Below, one piece after another: positions 45,010-55,129 of a DNA stretch of 64,000 nucleotides. The translations under genes and the position numbers were made by a program. How positions within the stretch are numbered: the stretch's first letter is position 1; each line of letters opens with the position of its first letter. The stretch is from Haberlea rhodopensis (Eukaryota > Streptophyta > Magnoliopsida > Lamiales > Gesneriaceae): positions 248,001 to 312,000 of the forward strand of contig CAJQUN010000140.1 in the NCBI GenBank assembly GCA_907163345.1, read 5' to 3'. The notes below the pieces were generated by a model that searched no databases, was not told where the DNA came from, and worked only from the letters and a program-made list of their open reading frames with translations.

Positions 45010-45510
45010 TAGACCACTAGACAAAAGCAATGGTCTACTGGACGAGTAGATACAACCAGTAGACCCCGAGCGATATTGACTAAATTGATCATCTACGGAT
45101 CGTCTACCGGATCATCTACCGGACTACCAACAGACCTCGAAGCTCCAACCAGTAGACGTCGACCAGTAGACCTTGGACCAGCAGACCTCGAAGCTCCAAC
45201 CAGTAGACGTCAACCAGTAGACCTTGGACCAGCAGTCCTCGAAGCTCCAACCAGTAGACGTTCACCAGTAGACCTATTAGACGTCGACAAGCGGACTTCG
45301 AGAAGTAGAGTTCGACCAACCAGTAGATGTCGACTAGTAGACGTGAGCAGTAGACTCAACTAGTAGAGGCCAGCGGATTCAAACCAGTAGAGGCCAACGG
45401 ACTTCGAACCAGTAGAGGCCAGCGGACTTCAAACCAGTAAAGGCCAGCGGACTTCGAACCAGTAGAGACCAACAACTCTATCAATAGACTTGAAAGTAGA
45501 CATGCTCTAC
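45010..45510 (+). repeat. CCAGTAGA-word minisatellite in the 3' LTR
   Basis: Same words as 42835-43210 with extra units. ORFs read through it on both strands (for example 45076-45363) consist of repeated RRxVDLxPA-like peptides and are not genes. Confidence 0.85.
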
Positions 45511-46735
45511 TGGAACAAATCAGCAGCCTTTTGTATCTAACATATATATCATTACTTGGGGCTATATATACATGATTTGGAAGCTCAATAACAGCTGATT
45601 GAAGATCAATCCAAGCCTTACAAAGCAAACACACTGGGGATTCAATTGGTGAACTTCAAAGACAAAAGCTGCTAAATGAAGAGCACTCCCCAAACCTTTG
45701 GCACTTCTTACCTTGATGTATCAGATTCATTATGGAATCATTTGTGCCTTTGTATTCACTCTATTCATTGTATTTGTGAGCTAAATAGAAGAGTGAATAT
45801 CATTGTAACAATTTGTGATTCATCATAAATGGATGACAGGTCTTTGTATGTAAGACGTTAAAGAACATACATAGTTGGGTTGCTAGGAGTTCTAGTTGGA
45901 TGGGGAATGCCCAACTGGATCGGGTTTGTACAAAGAGTGCTATAAACCAAAGTCTTCTAGTGTACCCTTCAATGAGATGGAAGAAGGGGAGACGTAGAAG
46001 CGTTGTGCTTCAAACTTCCAGAAACAAATGATTGTGTTATTTACTTCACTGCATGTATTTACATTACTGTTTTTACATACTTTCTTGCATATCTTTAAAA
46101 TGTCTTTGAAATGATTAATCAGTCTTAGAGCGGGTTATGTCGAGTGTCTTCCGCTCGGTTTTGTAACCAAACTCGATATAATCTCTCGGTGTAATTATTT
46201 CAAGAACACGAGCTATTGAAGCCCAAGTTGGTTGAACTCGATGTGAAATGGCAACCCACCCCCGGAATCGATCCTAACATTTTATTAATATTTTTAATTA
46301 ATTTAATAATTAGGATGTACAAATTATTAAGATAATAATGAATAAAAGGGCAAAGTTGTTAATTTGCAATGAAAAACTTTGTCATTTGATTCACATTTTT
46401 ATAGGAGTAGATTATTAATATTTTTAGTTCAGTTAGTAGTTGGATAAGATAATAATCTTGTAAATTCAAGGTTGAAAATAAAGAGATGTGAGAATTTATA
46501 TCAATAGTTATAGATTTTAATATATTATTAATTACTAAATGAATGTTAATAACTATAATATTCATTTTCCTTCTATGTCATTTGTTGATATTATGCTTTT
46601 ATATTTATATTTCTAAGAAATTTTTATTTATATAGGGAAGTATAGAATAAAAGGGCAAAATTATTAATTCACAATGAAAAACCTTGTCTTTTATCCACAC
46701 GTTTATAGGAATATAGTAATAGATATAGATATAGA

Positions 46736-47328
46736 TAGGAGAACTGTTACATAGCTCGGTTTAATGAATGAACTAAATGTTTGGAATTAGGAGAATTGAG
46801 GTGAATAGCCATTATTTACTGCAGTTTAGAGTGGAAATTTCTTCTGTTTGATATAACTAGGTTGGGCCTTGAGTTATTCAACAAAAATAAAGTCTAGATT
46901 AGTGACAGACCAGATTGACCAAATGACTCAATTTTTTCCTGTTGAATTCACCTGTTGGGAGGATTGAATCAGCTTCGATATTATCATGAGTTATGTGATT
47001 TTTCTATGCTAACCTATAGCAACATCATGATATATTTTATTGGTCTTAAGCAGTTTTCAACCATGCCTTCGATGATGCTTGCAAAGAGTTGGTATTATAT
47101 CTGAGATCTTGCAGAGTCTTCTGTCAAAGCATACAAATAAAAACAATAATGCTTCTGAGTATAAGCAAAAAATATGATGTAATAAATATTTTACACTGTA
47201 TTTTTGTTTAGAGGTTTTATCATCTGCAATTGTATATATACACCGATGGAAAATTAGATCGACTAGAATCCACAAAGGGAAGTACACAAATTTCTAGTCT
47301 CTCAAATGTAGTATAGTACTCCATACTA
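46736..47328. other. 3' flank of the minus-strand SAUR gene
   Basis: No gene seen. Contains TTAAGCAGTTTTCAACCATG (about 47046), which recurs near 51150 downstream of SAUR pseudogene 5, another sign of duplicated units. Confidence 0.55.
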
Positions 47329-47604
47329 TCATATTCTGCCCAATCTAGCAGTGACATCAATAAATAGATCTTCGCAGCAGGGAATGGTGAGTCCACCCAT
47401 TGGATGATAGAATCCGAATTCTTCTTCGGCTTGGTTTAACAAATCTTGAAATAAAGGGTTGTTTAAATATGATAGTGGAATCATATATCGTTGCTTATTT
47501 TCACTCTCCCCTACATAAACAGCACAATGTCCCTTTGGAACATCAACTGAATTTGATCTTCTTTCACTTGAAAAAGAACGTCTAAGGATTTTCCTAATAG
47601 CCAT
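47329..47604 (-). CDS. SAUR: SAUR family protein, intact, minus strand
   Basis: 91 residues from ATG 47604. The frame is open further upstream (to 47676), but the start at MAIRKIL matches the other copies and suits the TATA position. SAUR domain: VPKGHCAVYVGE at about 22-33, RYMIPLSYLNNPLFQDLL at about 39-56, EEEFGFYHPMGGLTIPCCEDLF at about 60-81, ending TARLGRI. Compared with SAUR 1 it lacks a few residues after RSNS. Role as for the family: auxin-responsive growth regulator acting through PP2C.D inhibition (inferred). It is the only copy in the opposite orientation. A TATA box and the paired CATGTG-type boxes lie upstream; a TRIM sits about 500 bp upstream. Confidence 0.93.
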   Translation of the reverse strand: MAIRKILRRSFSSERRSNSVDVPKGHCAVYVGESENKQRYMIPLSYLNNPLFQDLLNQAEEEFGFYHPMGGLTIPCCEDLFIDVTARLGRI

Positions 47605-47724
47605 TGTTGTTGTACGCTCAGAAAATGAAGGAGAGAGAAATGTTTTAATTTTATGAAGAAAATGGAAACTGAGCAAGATTAGTTTTTTTAATGATTGTTG
47701 ATGGTATTGAACTGGGAAATGTGT

Positions 47725-47738
47725 TGTATATATAGATA
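47725..47738 (-). promoter_or_regulatory. TATA box of the minus-strand SAUR gene
   Basis: CTATCTATATATACAA on the minus strand, about 120-130 bp before the ATG. Confidence 0.6.
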
Positions 47739-47839
47739 GATTAATGTTTAAATGTCAAATCTTTCTAGAAAGTAGTTGGATATGATTAGTCGAGAGGCCA
47801 GTGGATGAGTTGTGGCTGACAAAATTTGAGAAACATAAG

Positions 47840-47857
47840 CACATGAAGAATTACATG
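47840..47857 (-). promoter_or_regulatory. Paired CATGTA/CATGTG boxes, minus-strand SAUR
   Basis: On the minus strand CATGTA (47852-47857) and CATGTG (47840-47845) are 12 bp apart with ATTCTT between them, as in copies 1 and 2. The distal box has one change. Confidence 0.5.
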
Positions 47858-48104
47858 GTTTTGTTTTCCATTAATGACCATAAATCATGTTGGAGTCATT
47901 GTTCCCTACGTCCTCCTACGACAAGAACTCGAAGGGCCCTGCTGAATAAATCAATTAATGAAATGAGATTAACAATTTGCTTTCGGATTACTTTAATTCA
48001 TCTACTTGAATTAACATAACCCCAACCAATATATTAACTAAACGTATACATAGAAACGTCGTCAACACAAAGAGCAAGTATATTTAACAGTAATGTATAC
48101 TTAT

Positions 48105-48497
48105 TGTCATACCCTTATCCCACGTGGGTAAATCGGAAGTTCAAAATGGTTTATAAAGCAGCTTAGGTCAATCTTTTTCGTAAACCAATGACGGATATAA
48201 AATTGTTGTTACAGAACCCATTGTGGAGTCGTGCTTGTACGGGCGTGGGCGCGAGGCGTGAGAATGGTATCATAGCCGGTCACCAGCAGGAAACATAGGA
48301 GAATGAGGGGTGATTGTGATACCCTTATCCCACATGGGTAATACTTGGAAGTTTAAAATGGTTTATAAGGGGTTATAATGAACTCCTGTAGCAATTTGAG
48401 TTAAACATTTTCGTAAAGCGATGATGGATACGAATTAGTTGCCACATGAGCCAATTGTGCAATTGCGCTTTCACGGGTGTGGGCCCGGGGAGTGACA
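48105..48497 (+). mobile_element. TRIM (miniature LTR retrotransposon), 393 bp
   Basis: LTR 1 48105-48263 (TGTCATACCC...), PBS TGGTATCATAGCCGG at 48265, short interior, PPT GAATGAGGGG at 48301-48310, LTR 2 48315-48497 (TGTGATACCC...GAGTGACA). Exact 5 bp target duplication CTTAT at 48100-48104 and 48498-48502. The two LTRs differ by several changes. No coding capacity, as expected for a TRIM. Confidence 0.88.
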
Positions 48498-49160
48498 CTT
48501 ATGCATATTTTAACAAGAATTAAGATTTATTTGAGATTTCATTTACGTCCAAAACAAGAAAATGCGATTTGCAGTTCAGCAAGCATTATCCATCTTAACA
48601 TGTGGTAGAAAACTAAAGACTTTATAATGGAGTAGTTCACACATTAAGCCAAGTATATGTCATGTTCTCATTTCACATGCCCCTGCTAAGGGATTAGAAG
48701 ACAGTTAACATCCTTAATAATCAATAAATCTATATATTTTTATTTTTTTTGAGAAAAATATAAGGTCCGTAGGTGACTAGAATTAGACAGATTAAAGGGA
48801 TCCAAAGAAAATTTAAGTGATTTGTTTAAGGACCCTTTGAGTGATTGTTGCTGAGATTAGTAGGGAACAAGGCCCCCAACATAATTTGTAGTGATTAACA
48901 GAAGACAAAACCATGTTATTCCTATGTGGCTTTGTTTCCCAAAATTGTCCAACCACTACTCATCCACCCGCCTCTCCATCACTCAATTCGACCTACTCAA
49001 TCATCTATCTTTACATACACCACATTTACTCATCTCAAAACCTCAACAATCCATCAGAACTTGATCTTTTTTGCCTTCACTTGCTTCACCAAACAATTCG
49101 TTCGTTGTTGTATTCACCTTTTTTAGTTAGTAAGATAAGACTTACTTCTATACAACAATA
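48498..49160. other. Intergenic, upstream of SAUR pseudogene 4
   Basis: No gene supported; short ORFs near 48913-49161 lie in the 5' flank of the SAUR copy. AT-rich. Confidence 0.5.
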
Positions 49161-49300
49161 ATGGCAATTCGACAAATCTTCAAACGTTCTTTATCGAGTG
49201 AAAGAAGATCAAGCTCGAATGGATAAGCTGATGGTCCAAAATGAAATTTTGTTCACCAGAGTGTACATTTTATTGGGAGACGAGAAATGTAACGAAATGA
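49161..49300 (+). pseudogene. SAUR: SAUR copy 4, 5' fragment with early stop
   Basis: ATG at 49161 begins MAIRQIFKRSLSSERRSSSNG and hits TAA at codon 22. The next bases still recall the ADxPK segment, then similarity fades by about 49300. A decayed gene whose SAUR domain is lost. Confidence 0.8.
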
Positions 49301-50340
49301 AATTCGGAGCCAATTTTTCAGCTTGCTAGTAGAACTTCCAATGAAACATTATTCCCATAAGTCAAGTGCTGATTTCAAATTCATCGATCCAAATGTGACA
49401 TTGTTCTAACACATATATGGACACAAGAGTCCTTAAGATCTTAAATGTAGATGTGAGAATCTATTTTATTTGTTAACTTCAGTCAATATTTGCTATGATT
49501 TCTGTAACTTATATCATTATTATTAAGAATTTTGCTTATGGTACCCCCTATACATTATATAACGAGAAGAAAAGAGAGAGTGTATATCATAAGGATTAGG
49601 CCAAAACAAATTATCACAACAAATGTAAAATGACTCATGCTTAGTGAAGGAATATGTTTGATTGTCGAACTTCATTGAAGGAAATATTTAAATCTCTCCC
49701 CATGAAGGCTCAGTTAGCCAATGCATCAGCCAAAAATATGAGAGAATATCATCGGCCATGAAGACTAAATCTTCTAGATTTTGGATTGGAAAAAGTCTTT
49801 GTTTCCAATTAGTGCGAAATGCTAAGCTAGTTCTTCAAGCATTTAGCTGTGGTAAGTGACATATCACATGGTTTCTCTTTCCAACTCATTTTCATGAATT
49901 AAGACCTCAAATTTTGTTACCAACCACAAGGCCCCATCACTTGTCATAACAAACCGCAGAAATCCCACTTGAGATTTACTGAGTTAATAGGATGGAAGTA
50001 GTCTTTTATCTGATAATATATTTACGGGGTCCCCCAAAGAACCTAGACATCTGAATTATGTCTTCTTAAACCATGTGACACACTAGTTCTTGTAGGCCAA
50101 TTTTTCATAAATACTGATCGGTTATGCCATATGACTGATCATGATTAGCAGACAACAAGATTATATTTTGGTGCAGAAAAAAAGGTATCCCAAGAAATTT
50201 TAAGAGGTTTAGCTGATCGTAACATGTATTATTTGAGTATGGTCCTATAAGACTTTGTGGATTAAGGTGGTGGGGGTAAGATGGTTCTGAAATGATAGAA
50301 TCTTTATTATATGGCTTTTATATAATCCGATGATTGGTAG
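49301..50340. other. Intergenic flank shared with the start of the window
   Basis: No gene seen. 49898-50165 is clearly homologous to 1-245 (AAGACCTCAAA, GATAATATATTTA, GACATCTGAATTAT, TTCTTGTAGGCCAA), the upstream part of the SAUR duplication unit. Confidence 0.7.
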
Positions 50341-50347
50341 ACAAATT

Positions 50348-50365
50348 CATGTGATTCTTCATCTG
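50348..50365 (+). promoter_or_regulatory. Degraded CATGTG pair upstream of SAUR pseudogene 5
   Basis: CATGTG at 50348-50353 and CATCTG at 50360-50365, 12 bp apart. The second box has a single substitution relative to the intact genes, in step with decay of the coding region. Confidence 0.45.
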
Positions 50366-50535
50366 CTTGTTGTCCTTATATATTATTAGTTGACGGATAA
50401 TATACCCATGAGATTTTGAAGGATAAATGAAAATTAAATTTATCATTATATATCCAAAACTTTTAAGCCCAAAACTAACAAGTATTCCCTCCTATAACAT
50501 ACATTCTTCTTCTGTAGTTTCACAAAAATCAAGAA

Positions 50536-50790
50536 ATGGCCAAAATTCAGAAAATACCCGAACGATCTTTTCCAAGTGAAAGATGAACGGATTCAACAGG
50601 ATCAATCTATATTCCAAAGGGATAATTGTGTTGTTTATGTAGGAGAGAGTTAAAAGAAACACTGATTCGTCATTCCGGTATCATACTTAAACGACCCTTC
50701 GTTCCAAGACTTGCTATGTCTAGCCGAAGAAGAATATAGATTTTACCATCCAATTAGTGGCCTTATCATCCCTTGTAGTGATGGCATATA
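50536..50790 (+). pseudogene. SAUR: SAUR copy 5, full-length but decayed
   Basis: Aligned over the whole length of SAUR 1 (ATGGCCAAAATTCAGAAAAT start, SFPSER, IPKG, a YVGES-like segment in another frame, SFQDLL and AEEEY-like segments, FYHP). A TGA at codon 17 and at least one indel plus further stops abolish the frame. Its upstream CATGTG pair is also damaged. Confidence 0.82.
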
Positions 50791-51226
50791 GTTTTATATA
50801 TATATAAAGCATGTACATTAGCTAGATTCAAAGAGAAGTACCATACTCCTTGGCGGGAAGAAATTATCCTTTTTGAGTTTGCGTTCTAAACAACTGTGCA
50901 CATGCCTGTATTTATGAATTTTTCAATGAAATACATACATATTAAGGGCACCTTCTAATTTCTAATTCACCTTAATTATTTATTTCATGTTGAAAGCACA
51001 AGTTTGGAGGATTGAATCAGATTTAAAAAAAAGAAATTTATAAGGGAACATAAGTAAAGTACAAGAAGTACTTTAGAAACTTCTATGCTAAACTTTGCAA
51101 GATTATGATATATATTGTGTATTTTTTTATTTTATTTTTTTGGTATTAAGCAGTTTTCAACCATGCATAAGATTGTGTGACTTTTTTAAAGATTTGTGGT
51201 AAGTTAATGTTGTTTCTTGGATGCAG
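50791..51226. other. 3' flank of SAUR copy 5
   Basis: No gene. Includes AAGCAGTTTTCAACCATGC near 51150, shared with 47050. Bounded on the right by a MULE-like element. Confidence 0.5.
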
Positions 51227-51235
51227 TGGTCATGG

Positions 51236-52604
51236 GGTAAAATACATTTTTGATCCTTTATGTTTCTTAGACAATATTTTTGGTCCTCATAGTTTCAAAT
51301 CAGCGATTTTGGTTCTCTATATTTATTGTATCGGCGATTTCAGTCATTTATCTTTTATCATTGTAATTTTAGTCATTTAATTATCAGATCCGTGATTTTA
51401 GTCCTTTTATGTTTTATTATGGTGCAATTTTAGTTATTTATGTTTTATAAGTTGAAAGTATGATCCTTTTATGATTTGTAGTTTTTTAAAAAAGTAAAAA
51501 CATTAAAAATAATATAACTTGATTTTAAAAAAATTAGAAATGAAAAATAAATAATTATTCTCGTAGGAATTAAATTATGTTCGAAAAGGTTAAATATTTT
51601 TTTACAATTTATTTAAATTAAATATATATTATAATAATGTAGTAATTGGAAATTTTTAAAAGTTCAATCATAAATTAACGATTATACTGGCATATGTGAA
51701 ATTGAGAAAAATATTTGTTATGAGCAAAGAGAAAATCGTGTTGGATTTTCTTTTTCTTTGCTTCAATCAAGTTAATTTCACTTTTTTTGCATCAATATAG
51801 AAAGTTAATTCAAATTTTAGAAAAATAAAATTATATTTGCATAAGTCAAATTTTTATAATTATTCATTTGAAATAAATTTAATCTTATATTAATTTTTTA
51901 AAAAAAAAATATTAAGAACGTGAAAGTAATGCAAATATAATATCTAATTTTTAAATAAGTGATTAGTTAGACATATCTAACCATTTTTAAACAACAATTT
52001 AATTGAATTATAGGACAAACATTATTTGTCTGACTGCCACATGGCTAGATGGATGTTAAGACTTGGTTTGATTTTCATTTCTCAATTTATTTAATCTTTT
52101 GAACGTAGAAAATATATATTAATATGTAATTTTTTTAAAAAAAATAATTTGTTTATAATCCCAGCGATAAAATATTCTTAATTTAATTGTTTGCATAGAT
52201 ACCTTTTTTATTGTGTTATAATCTATCCCAAAATATTTTTATATACTATTTTCTATATAAAAAAATCAAATTTAATCCATTTTAATAAACATTTATTAGA
52301 TAACTGAATTAAATTTTTTTATCATAAAAGCTTAATTTGAATCAATTCAAAACACAATACCAAGATGTAACTTATTTTAATTTTTAAAATTTAAATATCA
52401 AGGACTAAAATTACAGATTTAAAACATAAAGGATTAAAATTGCAGAATCTAATAATTAAATGACTAAAATTACAGTGGTAAAAGATAGATGACCAAAATC
52501 GCTGAAACAAGAAACATAGATGACCAAAATTGCATATTTGAAACCATGGGGATAAAAAATGCTGACTAATAAAACATAAGGGACCAAAAATGCATTTTCC
52601 TCAA
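51236..52604. mobile_element. MULE-like non-autonomous foldback element, 1.37 kb
   Basis: Long terminal inverted repeats of about 200 bp: left GGTAAAATACATTTTTGATC, right (reverse complement) GGAAAATGCATTTTTGGTCC. Each arm contains several roughly 30-45 bp subrepeats of the form TTTTAGTCATTTATG. An exact 9 bp direct repeat TGGTCATGG flanks it (51227-51235 and 52605-52613), the target duplication length of Mutator-like elements. The interior is AT-rich without ORFs. Confidence 0.82.
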
Positions 52605-52613
52605 TGGTCATGG

Positions 52614-53740
52614 TTTCTTCTAGAAGTTTGTATTATCATATGTTGCATTGAAGGTATTTGAAATATTACATATACTATTTCAAATTTTAGTTTCTGGAAC
52701 TTTTAAATAAAGTATGTGTTCAAATGATAATATATCAATTATAATCGATGAATCCTGAGACCCACTTGGCATGCATTTTGATCGATTTATTAATGTTAAA
52801 ATAATTAATTTGAACAAGATTTTGGTTAAAATATATCATGTTCATTATGAAAAATAATTAAAAGTAATTGAGTGTAATATTTTAAAATAATAAGAAGAAG
52901 TTCCACAAATTGTTTAACTGTACAATTAAATGGTTCGCCACGAGGTCACCCCTCACCCGATCTATGTTATACATTAAAAACTCTTTTTTTTTTAAATGTA
53001 GAATTTAAATAAAAAATGAAGTGCAAATATAGAGGAAAACAGAAACATGCAACATTGAACAGAATTTAAAATTGTAAGCAATCAAGGTCTACAAACTTTA
53101 ACAATCTCATTTGACATGAGAAATGTGCATAATCTTTTACATTCCGTTGTACACATAAAATTTATTCATGAAATGGAGTATATGCAAATTAGATGGAGTG
53201 TAAATAATAATATGATTTGTATCCGAATTCATTCCATCCATATTAAAATCTAATGAAGCATGGTGTGATATAGTAGTGGGCGGGGGCGAATACACTCATT
53301 GTCATGGCTTTGGCCCGCCTAATAATTTTTTTTTCCCGTTTTATTATATGTATAAAAAAAAATTACATTTTGCCCCTCAAAAATTATATTTTGTACCCCT
53401 AAAATTATTTTTTCCTCCCATTTTTTAAAATAATATTTTTTGCCCTCTCAACATATTTTCTAGAAAATACAAATAATTTCTCGACAAACATGTGGATAAC
53501 TCTTTAAACAACCATTCTTAATCGATGTTATAGTCTTCAAGAAATGTTACCAAACAGACACCAATCGTTGGAAAAACAACTAAGAGGAATTCCAAAGCAA
53601 ACACTCCTTGATTTTAAACAATAAAATACCTAATCCGAAAGAATCAACCTATTGTAGGCATTCTTGGGAGAACAAAGAGACATAAAATTCTAAAAAGTTC
53701 CACCAATTGCATTACTATATAATATATTCCAAAGAAAATT
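52614..53740. other. AT-rich intergenic DNA
   Basis: No gene or recognisable element. 53275-53330 has a GC-rich spot (GGGCGGGGGCGAA ... GGCCCGCC) that may be the end of a decayed DNA transposon. Confidence 0.4.
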
Positions 53741-53899
53741 GAAAGATCTATGTCTGGTACAATTCATTAAGCTGGGATAGGATATAAATGTTTTTAAAAA
53801 AAATAATAATAATAGAATCGGATGGTGATACCCCGATGTTATCCTGGGGCAGTTTGAACACATACTCTATGGGTTCGACCCGATTACATAAGATACTAA

Positions 53900-54190
53900 A
53901 ACCCATTATGCTCTGGCCCGTTGATAAAAGGCTCATTAGCCTTAAATGATAGGGCCCATTTTACAGAAGCTCATTTGACTAAAAAAGAAAAGGGGATAAA
54001 ATAGCAGGTTTTTGAGGGGGGAGGATGATCGGCTGCTGCCTGCCCTCTTTCTTCCCCATTCTATTTCATTGCTTCTTCCTCCATTTTTGTAGAGAAACAC
54101 ACTGTAAATCACTCATTTATTATAGTGAAATTTATACTGGACTAGGCCCGTGGTTTTTCTCATCTTTTGGGTTTTTCATTGTTACAAAAT
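53900..54190 (+). mobile_element. Possible copia-type LTR relic
   Basis: GGCCCGTGGTTTTTCTC followed by TTTTGGGTTTTTC near 54145-54178 resembles the U5 of several plant copia LTRs, preceded by a leader-like pyrimidine-rich stretch. No paired LTR or PBS found. Tentative. Confidence 0.25.
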
Positions 54191-55129
54191 GAACCAAAAA
54201 ACAAGGTAACAGATGGAAAGACTAAAAAGTGATAATTTCAAGTCTTTCACACTTTTTAATGGTGCTAATCGTTGTTTCCCTATGAAATATTATTATGTCT
54301 GTAATCTGTGATGAGGTTTGTTTATTAAAGAAACATATGAATGCTTTTAGTTTAAAAAACCAAAATTTTCATGCCCTGCAAATAATCTAGACCATGTGTT
54401 TAGGTTCTTGCAATGGCTATTGGTTTGAGTGGTAAAGTTTCTTCAAGTCTGCTTCAGTTTTTAACATCAATGTTGGCCGTAGATCAGGTAAAAATAGCAT
54501 GTCATTAAATTTAACAAATTAGTCATTTTCTGTGGGTCCTTTGATGTAATACTCGCACATTCTATGTTTCTAATGTATATCGAGAGTTTATTAATGTTCC
54601 GACTATACGTGTTGTGGTTACAAAATTTGCTTAGCTGTGTTTTCGGGCTGCTATCTAAAATATTCCCCTTTGTAACAATGACCCATGTCGAAGTTTATCC
54701 CTCCTCGGGTTTATACGAGCTCAATCCGTCTACGTTAGCCACTACTTGATAAAATTGAAAGCGAGCTGTCAAAACTTGTCAATCACATCCAAACATACTG
54801 ACTCGTCCAACCTGCGACCCAAATGGTCTGGTCCATTAGCGGGTTGAAAAATTTATTTCAACTCGATGGTCCAAACCATTTTGACAGTTCTATCTAGAAA
54901 TTTGGATTTTATGCATTGTTTTCGGTTCAGAAAGCAATTTTAAATAAGATAAGAAATAATGTGAACCGATCAAAAAGGAGATAATGTGATAAGTAAAGTT
55001 CACATGATCAATATATGTATGGGATTTCGTAAAGGGCGGGGCACTCACAGCTTGACTATTTTGCATCATATATCCCCATAAATTTTATGTAGGATTTTCC
55101 TCAACATATTAGTTATCAAAATGGGTACG
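54191..55129. other. Intergenic DNA without supported genes
   Basis: Short ORFs only. 54413-54487 reads as a 25-codon open stretch ending at CAG/GTAAAA; not enough to call an exon. Confidence 0.4.

Larger units (their letters stand above)
42687..46279 (+). mobile_element. Non-autonomous SIRE-derived element, 3.6 kb, complete
   Basis: 5' LTR 42687-44013 (1327 bp), PBS TGGCATCAGAGAC at 44016, interior 44014-44865 without gag or pol, PPT-like purines before 44866, 3' LTR 44866-46279 (1414 bp). LTR ends are TGTTGGGTTTT and CGATCCTAACA. Flanked by an exact 5 bp target duplication TTTTA (42682-42686 and 46280-46284). The tail resembles 39400-39561, so it is an internally deleted relative of the SIRE-type elements. 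Confidence 0.88.
42202..46735. repeat. ~300 bp tandem repeat, interrupted by a copia element
   Basis: A segment beginning GTTAATTCACAATGAAAAAC appears at about 42202, 42511, 42605, 46357 and 46662; spacing is about 300 bp for complete units, with shorter truncated units between. The module CAAAGTTGTTAATTCACAAT...AACTTTG is itself an inverted repeat. The element at 42687-46279 is inserted in the array. Class of repeat not recognised. Confidence 0.7.

Noticed and set aside
45076..45363. ORFs on both strands in the copia LTR
   Set aside because: Products of the CCAGTAGA minisatellite in the LTR; the matching region of the other LTR is not open.
47605..47676. N-terminal extension of the minus-strand SAUR
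   Set aside because: Frame is open to an upstream ATG, but no other copy has the extra 24 residues and the downstream ATG aligns with all family starts.
54413..54487. Possible first exon (ATG, 25 codons, CAG/GTAAAA donor)
   Set aside because: No second exon, no family resemblance and no TATA at a fitting distance; chance occurrence is likely.
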